A DNA stretch of 64,000 nucleotides from Ascidiimonas sp046199005 (GCA_046199005.1 CP176050.1:3782001-3846000); one strand, 5' to 3'; positions 1 to 9,140 are shown, counted from the first letter of the stretch. The notes: generated from the sequence alone by a model not told the origin. Program-made: numbers and translations.

Positions 1-1
1 T

Positions 2-358
2 TTTGTGCACTTGAATCAGAAACAAAACAGCCGGGAAGGTATTTCACACTATAGATCTCGTGCATTTGACAGATCTAAATTAGTTGCTAAGGTTAGTAAG
101 CTTACACAATCCATTCAAGTAGCGAGGAATCTTTCTGAGTTCGAAAAAATATTAAATGAACATGAGGAGACGCTTGGTGAGGCCCTTGGCCAGCTACCTG
201 TAAAAAAACGTCTGTTTAAAGATTATTCTGGGGCAGTTAAAAGTCTTGGAGCCTGGGGAGGCGATTTCGTTCTAGTGACGGGGGATCAAGACTCCAAAAC
301 TTATTTTGAGAATAAGGGATTCAAGACAATCATTGATTTTGACACTATGATTCTTTAA
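2..358 (+). CDS. GHMP kinase, GYDIA-type, C-terminal part (cut by window edge)
   Basis: Open from the first complete codon of the window to a TAA, so the true start lies to the left; the GTG at 5 is only the first start-like codon. The visible 118 or so residues end with a Gly-rich segment (GAWGGDFVLVTG) and the tail DFDTMIL. These match my memory of the C-terminal GHMP substrate loop and tail of the flavobacterial GYDIA family. Those proteins are small sugar/isoprenoid-kinase-like enzymes usually next to HMG-CoA reductase. A role as the missing phosphomevalonate kinase is an inference; mevalonate kinase and diphosphomevalonate decarboxylase lie elsewhere in this window (51590-53712). The ATP-binding N-terminal half is not visible. 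Confidence 0.7.
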   Translation, partial: FVHLNQKQNSREGISHYRSRAFDRSKLVAKVSKLTQSIQVARNLSEFEKILNEHEETLGEALGQLPVKKRLFKDYSGAVKSLGAWGGDFVLVTGDQDSKTYFENKGFKTIIDFDTMIL

Positions 359-390
359 CTCCACAAGCCCGCTACCTATAAAAGTAAGGC

Positions 391-470
391 AGTAAACTAC
401 CTCGGGGCAAGCCCATGATGCATTTGTCTGAAACAAAACTTTAATTTCGAGGCAAACCCCGGGGTATTAG
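391..470. repeat. 80-bp REP-like imperfect inverted repeat
   Basis: The ends are agtaaactacctcgggg (391-407) and ccccggggtattag (457-470). The two halves, ctcggggcaagccc and gaggcaaaccccgggg, are partly complementary, so the element could fold imperfectly. It sits between the GHMP kinase stop and the terminator at 490-521 and carries no ORF. Both outer ends reappear fused together, with the middle missing, at 57615-57637 in the opposite orientation, which marks it as a member of a dispersed family. No transposase is associated with it here. Confidence 0.5.
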
Positions 471-489
471 TCCCTTTGGAGGTGCCAAT

Positions 490-521
490 AAAAAACTCCT
501 CTTTGCCAAGAGGAGTTTTTT
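490..521. terminator. Bidirectional intrinsic terminator
   Basis: Perfect 14-bp stem (490-503 with 508-521) and a 4-nt TGCC loop, flanked by an A-run on the left and a T-run on the right. It therefore works as a Rho-independent terminator on both strands. It separates the convergent GHMP kinase gene and the ppiD-like gene. Confidence 0.92.
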
Positions 522-550
522 ATACTTTGTAATTCCTTTACTTTGGAAAT

Positions 551-2644
551 CTAATAGAAATCTGAACGGTTATCTTCGATTTCTGCAGCTTCCTTTAAAG
601 CAGTAAATACCTTAGAGTTTACACTATTTCTATAGGCTGTTTTCAACGTATTTGCATAAGTGCCATAGTTATCTAATTCGATGGAATTATCTTTTTTGGT
701 CACCTGTATCATGAATACCCCGTTTTCTCCTTCTATAAGTCCGGAAGTAGCTCCTTCTTTAAGACCAAAAGCAGTTCCCACTACTTTAGGCTCTCTTCCT
801 GCTCCGGCAATCGTAGGCGACTTCATTGTTAAAGTAGAAGCAGCATTTACCTGTGTGTTGTTAGCACTTGCAAATGCGTCTAAAGAGTTTACATTCGCAT
901 TTTTCTCTTTGATCATAGCAGCCTTTTTCTGCTTTCTTAAAATAGGCAATACTCTTGCTGAAGCTTCCTCAGGAGTTAATAATCCTTTTTCTGTCTTTTT
1001 CGTCACCTGTGCAATTACGTATCCATTCGGGATATTAAAACGCTTTACACTACCCACTTCGGTTTCTTTTTCAAAAGCCCACTTTACAATGGCTCTTTGA
1101 TTTCCGATACCCGGAAGATTTTCGTCTAATACCTTCACTTTATTCACCGGTCTCACCACATATTCATTTTCTTTGGCCGTCTCTTGAAAATCTTTTCCGG
1201 CTACTGCAATTTCAAACTTGGTCGCATTGGTGAAAAGCTCATTGGTGGTTTTCTCAGAAGGCTCTAACTTTTGAACAATTGTTGCAATAAACACCTGGTC
1301 TTCCTTATCATCTACTTTGATCACATGAAAACCAAAATCGGTTTCAACCAATCCTATAGAACCTACCTCATTACCAAAAATAAAATTGTTAAAGGGGGGT
1401 ACCGCAGCCCCATCTTCTAGATAGCCAAGGTCTCCACCCTGAGGAGCCGAAGGCCCATCAGAATTATCTCTTGCCAGCGCAGTAAAAGAATCAGGGTCTG
1501 CTGTTGCTTCCGCCAGTAATTCTTCAGCTTTAGCTTTGGCTTCTTCTTTTGTTCGGGTGATTTGTGGATTAGCCCGTGTAGCTCCTTCGTAAGCAATCAG
1601 GATATGGCTTGCCTTCACACTACCATTTGATTTTTTAGCTACCATTCTTGAAATTTTGTATGCATCACCATCCTTATAAGGACCGTATACTTCACCGATA
1701 TCCAGATTGAATAGACTATCTGCAAATAAAACAGGTAGTCCTTTCTTTGAAACATAACTGGAATCATAACGTACATCAGAATACCGATTTACAAAGGTTT
1801 CTAGATTAGTAGTAGATTTGAACCCTGCTACGGTATCTCCTTCTTCGATAGTATCTTCAAGTAAGGCCGTAATGGTTGATTTCACCGCGTCTTCATCTTC
1901 AGTTGAGGGCTTTTCTTCAAACAACACGTAGTTGATATTTCTAGAAGCTTCTTCCTCAAATTCAGATTTATGATTTTCAATATAAGTTTTGATCTCTTTT
2001 TTGCTTACAGTAACCGTGCTGTCAGGAATGGTAGCATAAGGTACCTGTACGTACTTAATATCTACCTTATCATTTTCCATTTTGTAGGTTTCTTTACCTT
2101 CACCAAAGGTAGCGCCCACTCCAGCTCTGATCATGTTGAAATACATCTGCTGCTGTGCAAGTTGTATTAAACGTTGTTCCTGCACCTGCCACTGCGCAAA
2201 ACTTGCTGGGTCACTCGCTTTAAGATCTGCAAGAAACTCTATGAACTTACCTTCATCAAATAGACCGGCCTCATTTTGAAACTGAGGATTGGAAGCAAAT
2301 TGAGGATTTGACTTCACTACATTAATGATCTGGTCTTTTTCAATATTCAGTCCTAACTCTTCAAATTGCTCATCGTATAAAGCCTTTTGAAGTTTTTGAT
2401 TCCAAACCTGATTGACAACCTGAGTATTTGAAACGTTCGGACCGTATTGACGGCTCAACTGGTCTACATCTGCTCTAAATTCGTCAATTTTTATATCGGT
2501 ACCATTTACTTCCCCAACGATCTCTTTAGAAGATCCAAACCCCTGACTTCTGAAGAGGTCTGATATTACAAATGCAAACAACGCTAAACCAATCACCAAA
2601 ATAAGGATCAATGAACGCTGTCTGATTTTCTCAAGAATTGCCAT
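551..2644 (-). CDS. PpiD/SurA-type periplasmic peptidylprolyl isomerase
   Basis: 697 residues. A short cytoplasmic start is followed by one membrane helix (about residues 11-31), then a large periplasmic part. A SurA-like N-terminal chaperone region (about 40-220) precedes one parvulin (PpiC) domain at about 343-450, seen in ASHILIAYEG, GGDLGYLEDG and GFHVIKVDD. A long C-terminal chaperone-like region follows. Size and architecture fit PpiD, the membrane-anchored foldase for outer membrane protein precursors. It is first in a minus-strand run of envelope genes, 89 bp downstream of the CNNM-like gene, and ends at a strong terminator. Family assignment is firm; the clients are inferred. Confidence 0.9.
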   Translation of the reverse strand: MAILEKIRQRSLILILVIGLALFAFVISDLFRSQGFGSSKEIVGEVNGTDIKIDEFRADVDQLSRQYGPNVSNTQVVNQVWNQKLQKALYDEQFEELGLNIEKDQIINVVKSNPQFASNPQFQNEAGLFDEGKFIEFLADLKASDPASFAQWQVQEQRLIQLAQQQMYFNMIRAGVGATFGEGKETYKMENDKVDIKYVQVPYATIPDSTVTVSKKEIKTYIENHKSEFEEEASRNINYVLFEEKPSTEDEDAVKSTITALLEDTIEEGDTVAGFKSTTNLETFVNRYSDVRYDSSYVSKKGLPVLFADSLFNLDIGEVYGPYKDGDAYKISRMVAKKSNGSVKASHILIAYEGATRANPQITRTKEEAKAKAEELLAEATADPDSFTALARDNSDGPSAPQGGDLGYLEDGAAVPPFNNFIFGNEVGSIGLVETDFGFHVIKVDDKEDQVFIATIVQKLEPSEKTTNELFTNATKFEIAVAGKDFQETAKENEYVVRPVNKVKVLDENLPGIGNQRAIVKWAFEKETEVGSVKRFNIPNGYVIAQVTKKTEKGLLTPEEASARVLPILRKQKKAAMIKEKNANVNSLDAFASANNTQVNAASTLTMKSPTIAGAGREPKVVGTAFGLKEGATSGLIEGENGVFMIQVTKKDNSIELDNYGTYANTLKTAYRNSVNSKVFTALKEAAEIEDNRSDFY

Positions 2645-2733
2645 CTGTCATTAATTTTTATAAAATTCAGTTGGCGAAAATACCACTTTTTTAGAATAAT
2701 AAAAACCTGTTGGTGTAATAATTACGGGATTTT

Positions 2734-4008
2734 TTAATCTTCTTCACGCACTTCCAAATGAAGCAAATCAATTTTAGTATTACTCACTTCGAGAATAGTA
2801 AATCGGTAGTTTTCAATGTCGATCACTTCTCCTTTTTCTGGAATTTCTCCCAGCTTGCTTACTATGAGTCCACCCAATGTTTCATAGTTTTCACTTTCAG
2901 GAAGTTCTATCTTGTATTCTTCATTTATATAATCAACTTCAAGGCGTGCAGAAAAGCGATATTCGGTTTCATTAATTTGCACTTCTTCAAGTTCTACGGT
3001 ATCGTGCTCATCTTCGATTTCGCCAAACAGTTCTTCTACGATGTCTTCAACGGTCATGATCCCAGATGTTCCCCCGTACTCATCAAGAACCACGGCAATA
3101 CTTTTTCTTTTTTTTATGAGTGCATTCAATACATCATTGATAAGCATAGTTTCGGGAACGAACTCAACAGGCAATAAGATACTCTTGATGGTTTTGGGCT
3201 TCTTAAACAATTCGAAAGAATGAATATATCCTATAATGTCATCTATAGTATCTTTGTAAACTAAAATTTTAGAATACCCCGTTTCTGTAAATAACTTTGC
3301 AAGGCTCTTAGGAGTTTCATGAATCTCTACGGCTGTTATTTCGGTTCTGGGAATCATTACTTCCCTTGCCTTTACTTCAGAGAATTCAAGTGCATTTTGA
3401 AATATCTGAATTTCTGAATCCACATCTTCGTCGTCAGGCACAGATTCCATTTGTTCAGAAATATAATCTCCAAGTTCTACCTTACTAAAGGCCAACTGTA
3501 CGTTATCTCCTTTCGTCTTAAAAAAGACTTTGAGAATCAGGTCTGAGATCCAGATAATAAAATCAGATATCAATGAGAACAGTACGTAGAAAATATACGC
3601 AGGAATCGCAAAAATTTTCAAAAAGGTGTTGGCATAGATCTGAAAGAAGACTTTTGGCAAAAATTCTGCCGTAAGAAGAATTAGCAGTGTTGAAATAGCT
3701 GTCTGACCTGCGATAATACCAAAAGGTTTTTGGCTTAGGTTTATGTAATCAGGATAGAGCCATTTTACGATCGCATCTCCCATATAAAGACCGTATACGA
3801 CCAGTGCTATATTATTACCCACCAACATGGTAGCGATAAACTTAGAAGGCTTTTGGGTGAGACGGGTGAGTACTTTAGCAAGCAGATTACCTTGTTTTTT
3901 CTCTATTTCAATGTGAATTTTGTTAGAAGACACATAGGCAATTTCCATTCCCGAAAAGAATGCTGAAAGCAATAAGCTTAGCACTATTATAAGAATGGAG
4001 AAATCCAT
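2734..4008 (-). CDS. Hemolysin-family CNNM/CorC-like membrane protein with CBS pair
   Basis: 424 residues. An N-terminal CNNM (DUF21) domain with about four membrane helices (residues 1-170; LLLSAFFSGMEIAYVSSN at the start) is followed by a tandem CBS pair (about 200-325; VMIPRTEITAVE, VVLDEYGGTSGIMTVEDIVEE) and a CorC_HlyC transporter-associated domain (about 340-420). The family is linked to Mg2+/Co2+ efflux and, in other bacteria, to membrane damage repair. The name hemolysin is historical. The start abuts the stop of the 64-residue membrane protein upstream, so the two are co-transcribed. The gliding protein GldE shares this architecture, but the N-terminus here does not look like it. Confidence 0.88.
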   Translation of the reverse strand: MDFSILIIVLSLLLSAFFSGMEIAYVSSNKIHIEIEKKQGNLLAKVLTRLTQKPSKFIATMLVGNNIALVVYGLYMGDAIVKWLYPDYINLSQKPFGIIAGQTAISTLLILLTAEFLPKVFFQIYANTFLKIFAIPAYIFYVLFSLISDFIIWISDLILKVFFKTKGDNVQLAFSKVELGDYISEQMESVPDDEDVDSEIQIFQNALEFSEVKAREVMIPRTEITAVEIHETPKSLAKLFTETGYSKILVYKDTIDDIIGYIHSFELFKKPKTIKSILLPVEFVPETMLINDVLNALIKKRKSIAVVLDEYGGTSGIMTVEDIVEELFGEIEDEHDTVELEEVQINETEYRFSARLEVDYINEEYKIELPESENYETLGGLIVSKLGEIPEKGEVIDIENYRFTILEVSNTKIDLLHLEVREED

Positions 4009-4203
4009 TTATTCCTGATTTTTTCGCTGTTGAAACTTTTTTCTGTAATGCCTTCTAAAGAAAAACATAAATATGGAAACCACGGCAAAAACAACAAAAA
4101 TATAGGCCCTGCTTCGATTGATTTCCCAGTTGGTTATCACTTCGTAGATAGAGATCACAGCGATCACCAAATACACAATTTCAAATATTTTAAAAAACCT
4201 CAT
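4009..4203 (-). CDS. Small one- or two-helix membrane protein, unknown
   Basis: 64 residues: a hydrophobic helix near the N-terminus (IFEIVYLVIAVISIYEV), a polar turn (TNWEINRSRA), a second hydrophobic helix (YIFVVFAVVSIFMFFF), then a highly basic tail (RRHYRKKFQQRKNQE). It is packed between lptC (8-bp gap) and the CNNM-like gene (no gap), which supports it as a real gene. The basic tail predicts a cytoplasmic C-terminus. I know of no function; its place among envelope genes suggests a membrane accessory role. Confidence 0.75.
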   Translation of the reverse strand: MRFFKIFEIVYLVIAVISIYEVITNWEINRSRAYIFVVFAVVSIFMFFFRRHYRKKFQQRKNQE

Positions 4204-4211
4204 ATAACCGA

Positions 4212-4775
4212 TTATTTATCTTCTATAGCTATTACTCCAAATGTCTTATGGGCGTTTGCAAGACTAAAGTCTTTATTAAAGTCAATACCTTCACCATTCA
4301 TAATATTCCCTTCTTCCGGATTGGTAAAAACAAACTTTTGCTCTGTGAATATCCATTCATTCTTTTGATCCCAATAGATCTGCGGAGCTTCCAGTCGTTT
4401 TCCATCGTGAGTTTCCAACACTACATTGCCTTGTAAATCTATTAAATTTGTCTGAGAATAAATAATGCCATAGTCTGCAGTAATAGTACTCTTATTGTCT
4501 TCCGTATCAAAAAAATCTACCTGAATGCCTTTTGGAAATTCCTGGTAGGGAAATGGCTGATTGGAAAAGTTTTTATTCATGTCACTGGTAAGTGTTGCCT
4601 TGACTCTTCCTGAATCTGTATAGATCAGAAAAAAATTCTCTGCAACACCCTCAGGGAACTTTTCAGTAACACTGAGCTTTCGCACTTCGTCTATATTACT
4701 ACTGCACGAAAAAAACATTGTCACAGTAAATACTGTGACAATGTTCAAAAGAATATTTTTAAAGAGACGTTTCAC
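4212..4775 (-). CDS. lptC: LptC-like LPS export periplasmic lipoprotein
   Basis: 187 residues with a lipoprotein signal ending in the lipobox FFSC (Cys24). The mature part carries the pattern of the LptC/OstA beta-jellyroll: TADYGIIYSQTNLIDLQGNVVLETHDGKRL and TEQKFVFTNPEEGNIMNGEGI. LptC joins the inner-membrane LptBFG transporter to the periplasmic LptA bridge for lipopolysaccharide export. A lipoprotein form is usual in Bacteroidota, where Proteobacteria have an uncleaved helix. The start shares one base with the stop of the TPR gene, so the two are translationally close. Confidence 0.85.
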   Translation of the reverse strand: MKRLFKNILLNIVTVFTVTMFFSCSSNIDEVRKLSVTEKFPEGVAENFFLIYTDSGRVKATLTSDMNKNFSNQPFPYQEFPKGIQVDFFDTEDNKSTITADYGIIYSQTNLIDLQGNVVLETHDGKRLEAPQIYWDQKNEWIFTEQKFVFTNPEEGNIMNGEGIDFNKDFSLANAHKTFGVIAIEDK

Positions 4776-6148
4776 TATAGTGAAGGCACTTTTACACTAC
4801 CTCCTACCCAACAACTGAAAGTGATGGTCTTTCCTGCCATACCAGCAGTAAAGATATCTTGTTTGCTGGGAGCTCTCTGATCGTAGCTGCTTGCTGCACG
4901 GTTTGCGCTTCCTGCAACAGAAGAGTCAACTCTTCCTGCCTTTCTTGCCATTTCTGCAGCTTTCCAATAAATAGCTCTTTTCTCGAAAGTAGTAGAGCCA
5001 CATTCGTTGGCACTATCTGCATAAAGGTTAGCGATCAATAAATAGGCAGCACCCATTGAAGGTTGGTAATTCAAGGCCTTTTGAGCATAGTTTCTTGCAC
5101 TGCTCTTTTGACCTCTCTTTTTAAACTTCGTAGCGATCTTGTATAAGATCTTCGCCTTTTTATAAGTATCAGACTGCAGTTCTACTGCTTCGTTGTAATA
5201 TTTGATAGCTTCTGTATTATTACCTGCTTTGTCGTTAAGCAAACCGAGATAGTATGCAGATTCTGCTGAAGGATCCAGTGCATGTAGAGCCTCTACCATT
5301 TTCACGAACATCGGGTCATCTGTACAGTCTTTGCTATCCATTCTTCCGGCAGCTCTCTTCAACCATACTGCATCTGTTTTCTTGTTCTCAAAATTTTTCT
5401 GATACAATGGGATCAACTTATCACAGTCTGCAAGGTTACCTAGCTTAGCATCAATACTTCCTCCAATCTTTTCGTAAGACTCGGCATTGATTCTCGCATT
5501 CTTTAATTTTTTCTTTTCCTTCGAAGTAAGCGTTCCTGCTTCTTCCTTCTCTAAATACGAGTCGATTACCTTTGCAAGTGCCGCTTTTTCTTCGTCTATT
5601 TTTTCAGTAACATTATCGTAGGTATCAAATACTTCCTGAAGGTCTTTTTTACCTGCATTGTGTAAATCTACTAATACAGAGAAGTACAAATAAAGTGCTT
5701 TCGGATTGCTAAAGTTAGCACGGTCTTTTTTGTAAGCTTCGTCTAACATATTGAACAACTCTTCGTCTGTACCAATTTTTTCATCATACATTAGAATAGC
5801 TTTGTCTGCGGCTACTCCTGCTAACGAAAATTTCTTTGGAAAGTACTTGTTGCTGTCATCATACATACTGGAAAGCATGTCGATATAGGTACTCTTATCT
5901 GTTCCTTCAGATTTTTCAATTTTGTCTTTTAGGATACGCTCACCGTACACATATATTGCGAGGTGGAGCTCGGGACAATTCTCCCTTACCATCTTCCATG
6001 GCTCATAAGCCGCATCATAGTTCTTTACTTTTGAATGCTCTGAAAAGATGGAGAGATTCGTCATACATTCAGGATTCTGAGCCTGCCCCATGACGGTACC
6101 TGCTGCAGCTATTAATCCGAATAAAAACATAATACTCTTCTTTTTCAT
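4775..6148 (-). CDS. Periplasmic TPR-repeat protein
   Basis: 457 residues with a signal peptide (MKKKSIMFLFGLIAAAGTVMGQAQ) and tetratricopeptide-like helices. The best is SAYYLGLLNDKAGNNTEAIKYYNEAVELQ at about 292-320, continuing through ARNYAQKALNYQPSMGAAYLLIANLY. A charged helical segment (about 170-225) interrupts the repeats. TPR proteins of this kind act as scaffolds in the periplasm; the partner is unknown. It lies directly upstream of lptC and downstream of a beta-barrel gene, so an envelope assembly role is plausible. Two cysteines in the Ala/Cys-rich C-terminal third and the CWVGG tail could form disulfides. Confidence 0.8.
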   Translation of the reverse strand: MKKKSIMFLFGLIAAAGTVMGQAQNPECMTNLSIFSEHSKVKNYDAAYEPWKMVRENCPELHLAIYVYGERILKDKIEKSEGTDKSTYIDMLSSMYDDSNKYFPKKFSLAGVAADKAILMYDEKIGTDEELFNMLDEAYKKDRANFSNPKALYLYFSVLVDLHNAGKKDLQEVFDTYDNVTEKIDEEKAALAKVIDSYLEKEEAGTLTSKEKKKLKNARINAESYEKIGGSIDAKLGNLADCDKLIPLYQKNFENKKTDAVWLKRAAGRMDSKDCTDDPMFVKMVEALHALDPSAESAYYLGLLNDKAGNNTEAIKYYNEAVELQSDTYKKAKILYKIATKFKKRGQKSSARNYAQKALNYQPSMGAAYLLIANLYADSANECGSTTFEKRAIYWKAAEMARKAGRVDSSVAGSANRAASSYDQRAPSKQDIFTAGMAGKTITFSCWVGGSVKVPSL

Positions 6149-6167
6149 CTCTTTAAAATTTATGTTG

Positions 6168-7430
6168 TTATTGATATTTATTTTTTTGAAACCATTTATC
6201 CACTAAAGATAAGCTCAAATTTACGTTAAAATAATTTTCTTCAATTCTCTGTGCCGAAGTTGTTCCTCTTCGTCCAACTTCAAAGCCCAAATTAATTTTA
6301 GAAAGGCCGACCGGTAATCCTAGACCAAAAGACATGCCAAAGTCGTTAACAGGCAGATTATTTATCCGGATCCCTGTTTGTTCATATCGTAACCCAGCTC
6401 TGTATACTACTCTTTTCCAATAACTTGAAAAAGAATTGTATTGGGGGATATAAAATCCACCAGCAGAGAATCTGGTCGCATCTTCGTAGGCTACATTTGT
6501 AATACTTAAGAACGGATTATCAAAGTTACTTGTTTTTTTTAATTCATACTCTGCTCCTAAAAACCATTTTTTATCTTCTCCGATCCCCAAACCAAAGGTG
6601 GTGGTCGCCGGAAGCGTTAAATCGGTCTTTCTCAAATTAATGGCTTCTAGGTCAATATCAATGGTTTCTGTCGGTACTTCTACCCCTCTTATGAGGGTTA
6701 TGGTCGAAAACTGTCTTTCATTTTCAGAAGATAGATCAGCTTCCGGCGAAAATAAAACTGACGCTCGCGTAGTGAGCTTTTTACCAAGCTTTCCTTTGTA
6801 GTTAAGTGCAAGATTAAAATCTAGTCCTCTTAAAGTAGACCTATTTGTTTCACGGGTTCCTAATTGTACCTCGTCGGTAAATCGTGCTGCCCTGTTCTCA
6901 ATCTTACCAAAATCGTAATTAACAGTACCTCCGAAACTAAAGTTTTTAGTGATGTTATATCCTGCCGAGAGGAATACCCTATTCACTCCTCCTTCTCCTG
7001 AAAAGCGATCTAAAACAGCAGGTTCCCGACTTTCATCAAGTGAAGATAATTGATATCCGACTGAGGTGAAAGGAACGATCCCGAAACCAACACCCATTCG
7101 CTTACCTACAGGGAAACCCAGAGCGAGGTAATCAAACGAATAAATTTCAGCATCTTCTTGAGTATCATCTGTCTTAAGGCCCAGAGAGGTATATGAAGCA
7201 CCTACTGTATAGGTAGTTAACTTTAACGACCCAAAATTAGCAGGATTTCGGAGGCTTATTGCGGTACTATCCGGAAAAACACTTATCCCTCCCATCATTT
7301 GGTTTTCCATGACGCCTCTAAAGCGTAATTCTCCAATTCCAAAAAAAGAGTAAGGAGAAGCTGATCCCTCCTGTGCATTTGCCTGCGCGCATAATATCAG
7401 CATGAAACCAACAAAAATCTTTCTTATCAT
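6168..7430 (-). CDS. Outer membrane beta-barrel protein of unknown substrate
   Basis: 420 residues. A signal peptide (cleavage likely after QANAQ) is followed by EGSASPYSFFGIGELRFRG and then alternating beta strands typical of a FadL/OmpP1-like porin: repeated aromatic/Gly strands and ending on an aromatic-rich strand (ENYFNVNLSLSL). It overlaps the coaX stop by 4 bp (ATGA), so the two are translationally coupled. This pairing of a barrel with type III pantothenate kinase is, from memory, common in flavobacteria. The substrate cannot be predicted from sequence. Confidence 0.72.
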   Translation of the reverse strand: MIRKIFVGFMLILCAQANAQEGSASPYSFFGIGELRFRGVMENQMMGGISVFPDSTAISLRNPANFGSLKLTTYTVGASYTSLGLKTDDTQEDAEIYSFDYLALGFPVGKRMGVGFGIVPFTSVGYQLSSLDESREPAVLDRFSGEGGVNRVFLSAGYNITKNFSFGGTVNYDFGKIENRAARFTDEVQLGTRETNRSTLRGLDFNLALNYKGKLGKKLTTRASVLFSPEADLSSENERQFSTITLIRGVEVPTETIDIDLEAINLRKTDLTLPATTTFGLGIGEDKKWFLGAEYELKKTSNFDNPFLSITNVAYEDATRFSAGGFYIPQYNSFSSYWKRVVYRAGLRYEQTGIRINNLPVNDFGMSFGLGLPVGLSKINLGFEVGRRGTTSAQRIEENYFNVNLSLSLVDKWFQKNKYQ

Positions 7431-8158
7431 TCGTGTTTATTGTATTCTAAAATATGGTTAAGCCCCCGTATTAAAAATTTTGGATTGGCAAATATGGTAT
7501 TTTTTAATGTTTTAGACAAAATTTGCATATCACCTCCTGTTAAAATAACTGTTAAATGTTCAAATAGAGACTTATAATGACTTATTGCCCCTTCAATTTC
7601 ATGAATCATCCCGAAGTAAACTCCAGACAGAATGGCATTTTCGGTACTATCACCGATAATATTTTCAGGGATTTGATCTTTGTCTATAAGCGGAAGTTTT
7701 GCAGTATTACGATTAAGAGAGGTATACCTCATTTGCAAACCCGGTGCAATGGCACCACCCATATACTTGCCCTTACTGTTTATAAAATCGAAGGTTATAC
7801 AAGTACCAGCATCTATAATTAGCGTATCGTGCCCGGGATATTCCTTGTAAGCAGCAGCAGCCAGAGCAATTCTGTCTACTCCGAGTGTTTCAGGTGTGCT
7901 GTACTCATTGGCGAACGGAACCGGAGTAGCCGCCGTCAAATCTATAAGCGTAGAAAATTGATAGGATTCTAATATTTGTTGAATGGTTTTATCGGTAACG
8001 GAAGAAACAATAGCGTGCGAGCAAGGATAGTGTTCCAGTACATCTTTAATGGTTTCAGCAGACTCAGAAGATTTAAAAGCAGTCTCAAAAATCAACTTGT
8101 TTTTATTAAAAACCGCAATTTTTGTCTGGGTATTCCCAACGTCTATAATAAGATTCAT
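7427..8158 (-). CDS. coaX: Type III pantothenate kinase
   Basis: 243 residues when started at the ATG at 8158, which begins MNLIIDVGNTQTKIAVF, the acetate-kinase-superfamily phosphate 1 loop. An in-frame upstream extension to 8230 adds 24 Lys/Phe-rich residues that are not family-like, so I reject it. Other marks are GVDRIALAAAA, the DAGTCITFD segment (catalytic Asp) and GGAIAPGLQMR. The enzyme phosphorylates pantothenate as the first step of CoA synthesis; type III enzymes use no CoA feedback and need a monovalent cation. It diverges from tRNA-Phe across about 100 bp. Confidence 0.93.
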   Translation of the reverse strand: MNLIIDVGNTQTKIAVFNKNKLIFETAFKSSESAETIKDVLEHYPCSHAIVSSVTDKTIQQILESYQFSTLIDLTAATPVPFANEYSTPETLGVDRIALAAAAYKEYPGHDTLIIDAGTCITFDFINSKGKYMGGAIAPGLQMRYTSLNRNTAKLPLIDKDQIPENIIGDSTENAILSGVYFGMIHEIEGAISHYKSLFEHLTVILTGGDMQILSKTLKNTIFANPKFLIRGLNHILEYNKHE

Positions 8159-8208
8159 AGTTGCTTTAAAAATTGTAAATTTACAAAACCGTTTTTTTGT
8201 AAATTTCT

Positions 8209-8239
8209 TTTGGTAATAATAAATTACCATTTATATTTG
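8209..8239 (+). promoter_or_regulatory. Promoter of tRNA-Phe
   Basis: A -33 element TTTG (8209-8212), a 19-bp spacer and a perfect TAnnTTTG -7 box (TATATTTG, 8232-8239). This is the Bacteroidota housekeeping-sigma consensus at ideal spacing. Transcription should begin near 8245, about 15 bp before the mature tRNA end. Confidence 0.85.
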
Positions 8240-8259
8240 CACCCGCTATCAAAGCAACT

Positions 8260-8539
<280 letters not shown>

Positions 8540-8556
8540 AATTCAATGAACTTTCA

Positions 8557-8841
8557 ATGACCTATCTCTATTTCATTTACAGTCCTTCTAAAAATAAAAT
8601 ATATGTTGGAGTAACTGACGATCCTAAAGAAAGACTTCAAAAACATAATGACCATTCCTATCAGGGAGCATATACCAAAATAGCCAACGACTGGGAATTT
8701 GTTTTTCATAAAGAATATCAAAACAGGCAAAACGCCTTATTTCTGGAACAATTTATTAAGAAAATGAAAAGTAGAAAGTTTATCGAAAAAATTATGGATA
8801 ATCCAGATATTCTTGAAGACATTCTAAAGAAGCAAAAGTAG
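8557..8841 (+). CDS. Small GIY-YIG nuclease
   Basis: 94 residues from the ATG at 8557. A longer in-frame reading from 8479 would extend into the repeated flank and adds non-homologous residues. The motifs of the single-domain GIY-YIG superfamily (UvrC N-domain, homing endonucleases) are present: YFIY (5-8), YVG (16-18), the catalytic Arg26 in ERLQKH with His30, and the metal-binding Glu64 in LFLEQFIKKM. All key residues are kept, so it should be active on DNA. The gene lies exactly between two copies of the tRNA-Phe 3' region, and the last base of its TAG stop is the first base of the second copy. Similar short ORFs beside tRNA genes recur in flavobacteria, to my knowledge without assigned function. 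Its target is unknown. Confidence 0.88.
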   Translation: MTYLYFIYSPSKNKIYVGVTDDPKERLQKHNDHSYQGAYTKIANDWEFVFHKEYQNRQNALFLEQFIKKMKSRKFIEKIMDNPDILEDILKKQK

Positions 8842-9088
8842 TGTCCCTGGTTCCCCCGAAGCATCGGGGCTGGAGGTACCACTTAAAGCACAAAACCTGA
8901 AACTAAAGTTTCAGGTTTTTTTATGCGTCGTTTCTAGCAAAAACGCGTTTTTATGAGAAGAGACGCATAAAAAAGGAAACTGCGGCGCAGTTAGGTTTGT
9001 ATTTTCAGGTGTGGGATCAAAGGAACTTTACACCCGCGTGCAAAGAATCCTAGAGAATACATTCGTTATAAACTATTTTATCAAGCAC
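8841..9088 (+). repeat. Direct repeat copy 2: tRNA-Phe 3' remnant with hairpin in T-loop
   Basis: 248 bp, near-identical to 8303-8539. The tRNA part is a broken remnant: the five bases GATTC of the T-loop/stem (8316-8320 in copy 1) are replaced by the 16-bp hairpin CCCCGAAGCATCGGGG (8854-8869; 6-bp stem, AGCA loop). This accounts exactly for the 11-bp length difference. The acceptor 3' strand, terminator and all downstream structure are kept. It has no 5' tRNA half and cannot give a tRNA. Confidence 0.93.
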
Positions 9089-9140
9089 GATCACATAAAT
9101 TATTGGGGTAAACGAATATTTTAAAAAGGCAAAAAGACAA

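Noticed and set aside
2734..4008. Gliding motility protein GldE
   Set aside because: The architecture is shared, but the N-terminus and the absence of other gld genes do not support it.
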